Below, piece after piece: positions 16,754 through 18,713 of a stretch of 18,713 nucleotides of DNA. The notes under the pieces were generated by a model that saw only the letters and a list, made by a program, of their open reading frames with translations, had not been told where the DNA came from and made no database searches. Origin of the DNA: Saccoglossus kowalevskii (Eukaryota > Hemichordata > Enteropneusta > Harrimaniidae); assembly GCF_000003605.2 (NCBI RefSeq), contig NW_003128685.1:1-18713 (forward strand). The letters are read 5' to 3'. Position numbers and translations under genes: made by a program. Position 1 is the first letter of the stretch. Every line of letters starts with the position of its first letter.

Positions 16754-18713
16754 TTCCAGAACAGAAGCAACTAAAAAATCTACCCAATTTACAGGTACTC
16801 AAACTACTGAGCCAGCATTTACTGATCTGACATCAGTTATTACAGAGGCAGAAACAACTCGACTTACTGAACGTACAACACCAGTCATAAGTGAGACTAC
16901 CAGGACTGAAGCAACTCAAAAATTTACCCAGTTTACAGGCACTCAAACTACTGAGCCAGCATTTACTGATCTGACATCAGTTATTACAGAGACAGATACA
17001 ACTCGAGTTACTGAACGTACAACACCAGTCATAAGTGATACTACCAGGACGGAAGCAACTCAAAAACCTACCCAGTTTACAGGTACTCAAACTACAGAGC
17101 CATCATTCACTGATCTGACATCAGTTATTACAGAGGCAGATACAACTGGAGTTACTGAACGTACAACACCAGTCATAAGTGAGACTACCGGAACAGAAGC
17201 AACTAAAAAATCTACCCAGTTTACAGGTACTCAAACTACTGAGCCATCATTTACTGATCTGACATCATTTATTACAGAGGCAGATACAACTCGAGTTACT
17301 GAACGTACAACACCAGTCACAAGTGAGACTACCAGAACAGAAGCAACTAAAAAATCTACCCAATTTACAGGTATTCAAACTACTGAGCCAGCATTTACTG
17401 ATCTGACATCAGTTATTACAGAGGCAGATACAACTCGACTTACTGAACGTACAACACCAGTCATAAGTGAGACAACCAGGACTGAAGCAACTCAAAAATC
17501 TACCCAGTTTACAGGCACTCAAACTACTGAGCCAGCATTTACTGATCTGACATCAGTTATTACAGAGGCAGATACAACTCGAGTTACTGAACGTACAACA
17601 CCAGTCATAATTGAGACTACTAGAACAGAAGAATCTCAAACATCTATCCAGTTTACAGGTACTCAATCTACTGAGCCTAAATGTACTTATCTGACATCAG
17701 TTATTACAGAGGCAGATACAACTCGAGTTACTGAACGTACAACGCCAATCATAAGTGGGACTACCAGGACAGAAGCAACTGAAAAATCTACCCAGTTTAC
17801 AGGTACTCAGACTACTGAGCCAGCATTTACTGATCTGACATCAGTTATTACAGAGGCAGATACAACTCGAGTTACTGAACGTACAACGCCAATCATAAGT
17901 GGGACTACCAGGACTGAAGCAACTGAAAAATCTACCCAGTTTACAGGTACTCAAACTACTGAGCCATCATTTACTGATCTGACATCAGTTATTACAGAGG
18001 CAGATACAACTCGAGTTACTGATCGTACACCACCAGTCATAAGTGAGACTACCAGGACGGAAGCAACTCAAAAATCTACCCAGTTTACAGATACTCAAAC
18101 TACTGAGCCAGCATTTACTGATCTGACATCAGTTATTACAGAGGCAGATACAACTCGAGTTACTGAACGTACAACACCAGTCATAAGTGAGACTACCAGA
18201 ACTGAAGCAACTCAAAAATCTACCCAATTTACAGGTACTCAAACTACTGAGCCAGCATTTACTGATCTGACATCAGTTATTACAGAGGCAGATACAACTC
18301 GAGTTACTGAACGTACAACACCAGTCACAAGTGAGACTACCAGAACAGAAGCAACTAAAAAATCTACCCAATTTACAGGTATTCAAACTACTGAGCCAGC
18401 ATTTACTGATCTGACATCAGTTATTACAGAGGCAGATACAACTCGACTTACTGAACGTACAACACCAGTCATACGTGAGACTACCAGAACAGAAACAACT
18501 CAAAAATCTACCCAGTTTACAGGTACTCAAACTACTGAGCCAGGATTTTCTGATCTGACATCAGTTATTACACAGGCCGATACAACTCGAGTTACTGAAC
18601 GTAAAACCCCAATCATAAGTGAGACTACCATGACTGAAGCAACTCAAAAATCTACCCAGTTTACAGGCACTCAAACTACTGAGCCAAAATTTACTGATCT
18701 GACATCAGTTATT
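16071..18713 (+). CDS. Same repeat protein, segment after the 16070 frameshift (frame 3, open to window end)
   Basis: From 16071 the repeat reads in frame 3 without a stop to the last base: the rest of unit 112 and units 113-130, about 880 residues. The 3' end of the gene is therefore beyond the window. ATGs at 16182 and 18630 are again the residue-21 Met variant and are not starts. Sequence quality resembles the main segment, with scattered single substitutions such as a Phe-to-Cys change (TGT at 17682-17684), Thr-to-Ser and Gly-to-Ile. The last two units resemble units 110-111, suggesting that the array continues into a further copy of that module. I expect this to be continuous with the main segment in the real gene. 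Confidence 0.78.
17706..17993 (+). repeat. Adjacent-unit duplication marked by CCAATC
   Basis: Units 124 and 125 both read ACGCCAATCATAAGTGGGAC (Val to Ile at residue 15), whereas most of the array has CCAGTC; only unit 130 (near 18611) also shows CCAATC. The shared mark in neighbouring units shows a one-unit copying event. Confidence 0.8.

Larger units (their letters stand above)
1..18713 (+). repeat. Tandem array of 130 units of 144 bp (48 codons)
   Basis: The same 144-bp unit fills the window. With the phase set at base 1 (codon for Thr/Ser, then Glu-Ala-Asp-Thr-Thr-Arg), unit starts fall at 1, 145, 289 and so on; at 2011 + 144n after the early losses; and at 16122 + 144n after the late one, ending exactly at 18713. 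Of 130 units, 126 are 144 bp, unit 6 is 140 bp, and units 13, 14 and 112 are 143 bp. The consensus unit is about 42% GC with A near 37% and T near 21%, so the coding strand is A-rich. Most units carry the 10-bp palindrome AACTCGAGTT (a Thr-Arg-Val codon string). Units differ at only a few bases, many of them shared between distant units. There are no spacers and no unique DNA. Confidence 0.99.
15691..18713 (+). repeat. Two-unit block repeated at a 19-unit offset, ending the window
   Basis: Units 110-111 (15691-15978) resemble units 129-130 (18426-18713): CATACGTGAG with CCAGGATTT, then ACCATGACTGAAG with GGCACTC and GAGCCAAAATTT. The last copy has private changes (ACACAGGCCGAT, AAAACCCCAATC, GGATTTTCT). 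If the order holds, the unit just outside the window should be like unit 112. Confidence 0.7.

Noticed and set aside
1-18713. CRISPR array
   Set aside because: Repeats are 144 bp, directly adjacent and without spacers, and each is protein-coding.
1-18713. Non-coding satellite DNA with a nucleosome-sized period
   Set aside because: 144 bp is near the 147-bp nucleosome core, but the exact multiple of three, about 98 units open in one frame, and no net indel in 14 kb favour coding. I could not rule out a coding-derived satellite.
1-18713. Repeated CTCGAG palindrome as a protein-binding site
   Set aside because: It is explained by the conserved Thr-Arg-Val codons ACT CGA GTT. Units with CTCGAC, CTCGCG or CTCAAG occur freely, so there is no sign of separate constraint.
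1-18713. Yeast flocculin family (Thr-rich repeats with a TTEP motif)
   Set aside because: The short TTEP match and Thr content are suggestive, but unit length, charge pattern and overall sequence do not match what I know of those repeats. It is kept only as a possible functional analogy.

Overview
The whole window is one head-to-tail tandem array of a 144-bp (48-codon) unit read on the + strand. Counting by phase gives exactly 130 units: 130 x 144 = 18,720, and the window is 18,713 bp because seven bases are missing at sites I can place. It holds no unique flanking sequence, RNA gene, promoter, terminator, mobile element or second gene, and the array runs off both ends.

Read in the one open frame, each unit encodes an acidic, Thr-rich peptide (about 17 Thr, 3 Ser, 2 Pro, 7 Asp/Glu and 4 Arg/Lys per 48 residues). 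Cys is almost absent and there is one N-glycosylation sequon in all 130 units. This is what the central repeat domain of a very large, heavily O-glycosylated extracellular protein looks like: a mucin-like or adhesin-like protein. The visible part would be about 6,240 residues. Nothing identifies the species. A giant uninterrupted repeat exon, about 42% GC, with regular use of CGA and AGG/AGA for Arg, points to a eukaryote. An animal secreted or membrane mucin is my first guess; a fungal-type cell-wall adhesin or other surface glycoprotein is the main alternative.

Layout: units 1-5 and the start of 6 (1 to about 756) read in frame 1. Between about 757 and 1883 six one-base losses, four of them inside unit 6, push the reading through several frames and return it to frame 1. 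From about 1883 to 16070 (roughly 98 units, 14.2 kb) frame 1 is open with no net indel. One more one-base loss at 16070/16071 moves the reading to frame 3, open to the last base. All seven losses shorten a run of identical bases, which looks more like sequencing or consensus error than gene decay, but the window alone cannot decide. Every ATG that could open an ORF is an internal Arg-to-Met variant at residue 21 of the unit, so no real start codon is visible.

Above the unit level the array is a mosaic. About ten residues vary between a few states, linked within units and across neighbouring units, and multi-unit blocks recur at offsets of 1, 2, 6, 8, 9, 17, 19, 25 and 29 units. The clearest is a six-unit tandem duplication (3202-4053 and 4066-4917) with about three differences in 852 bp. 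This is the pattern left by repeated unequal exchange or conversion, and the unit number is probably polymorphic.
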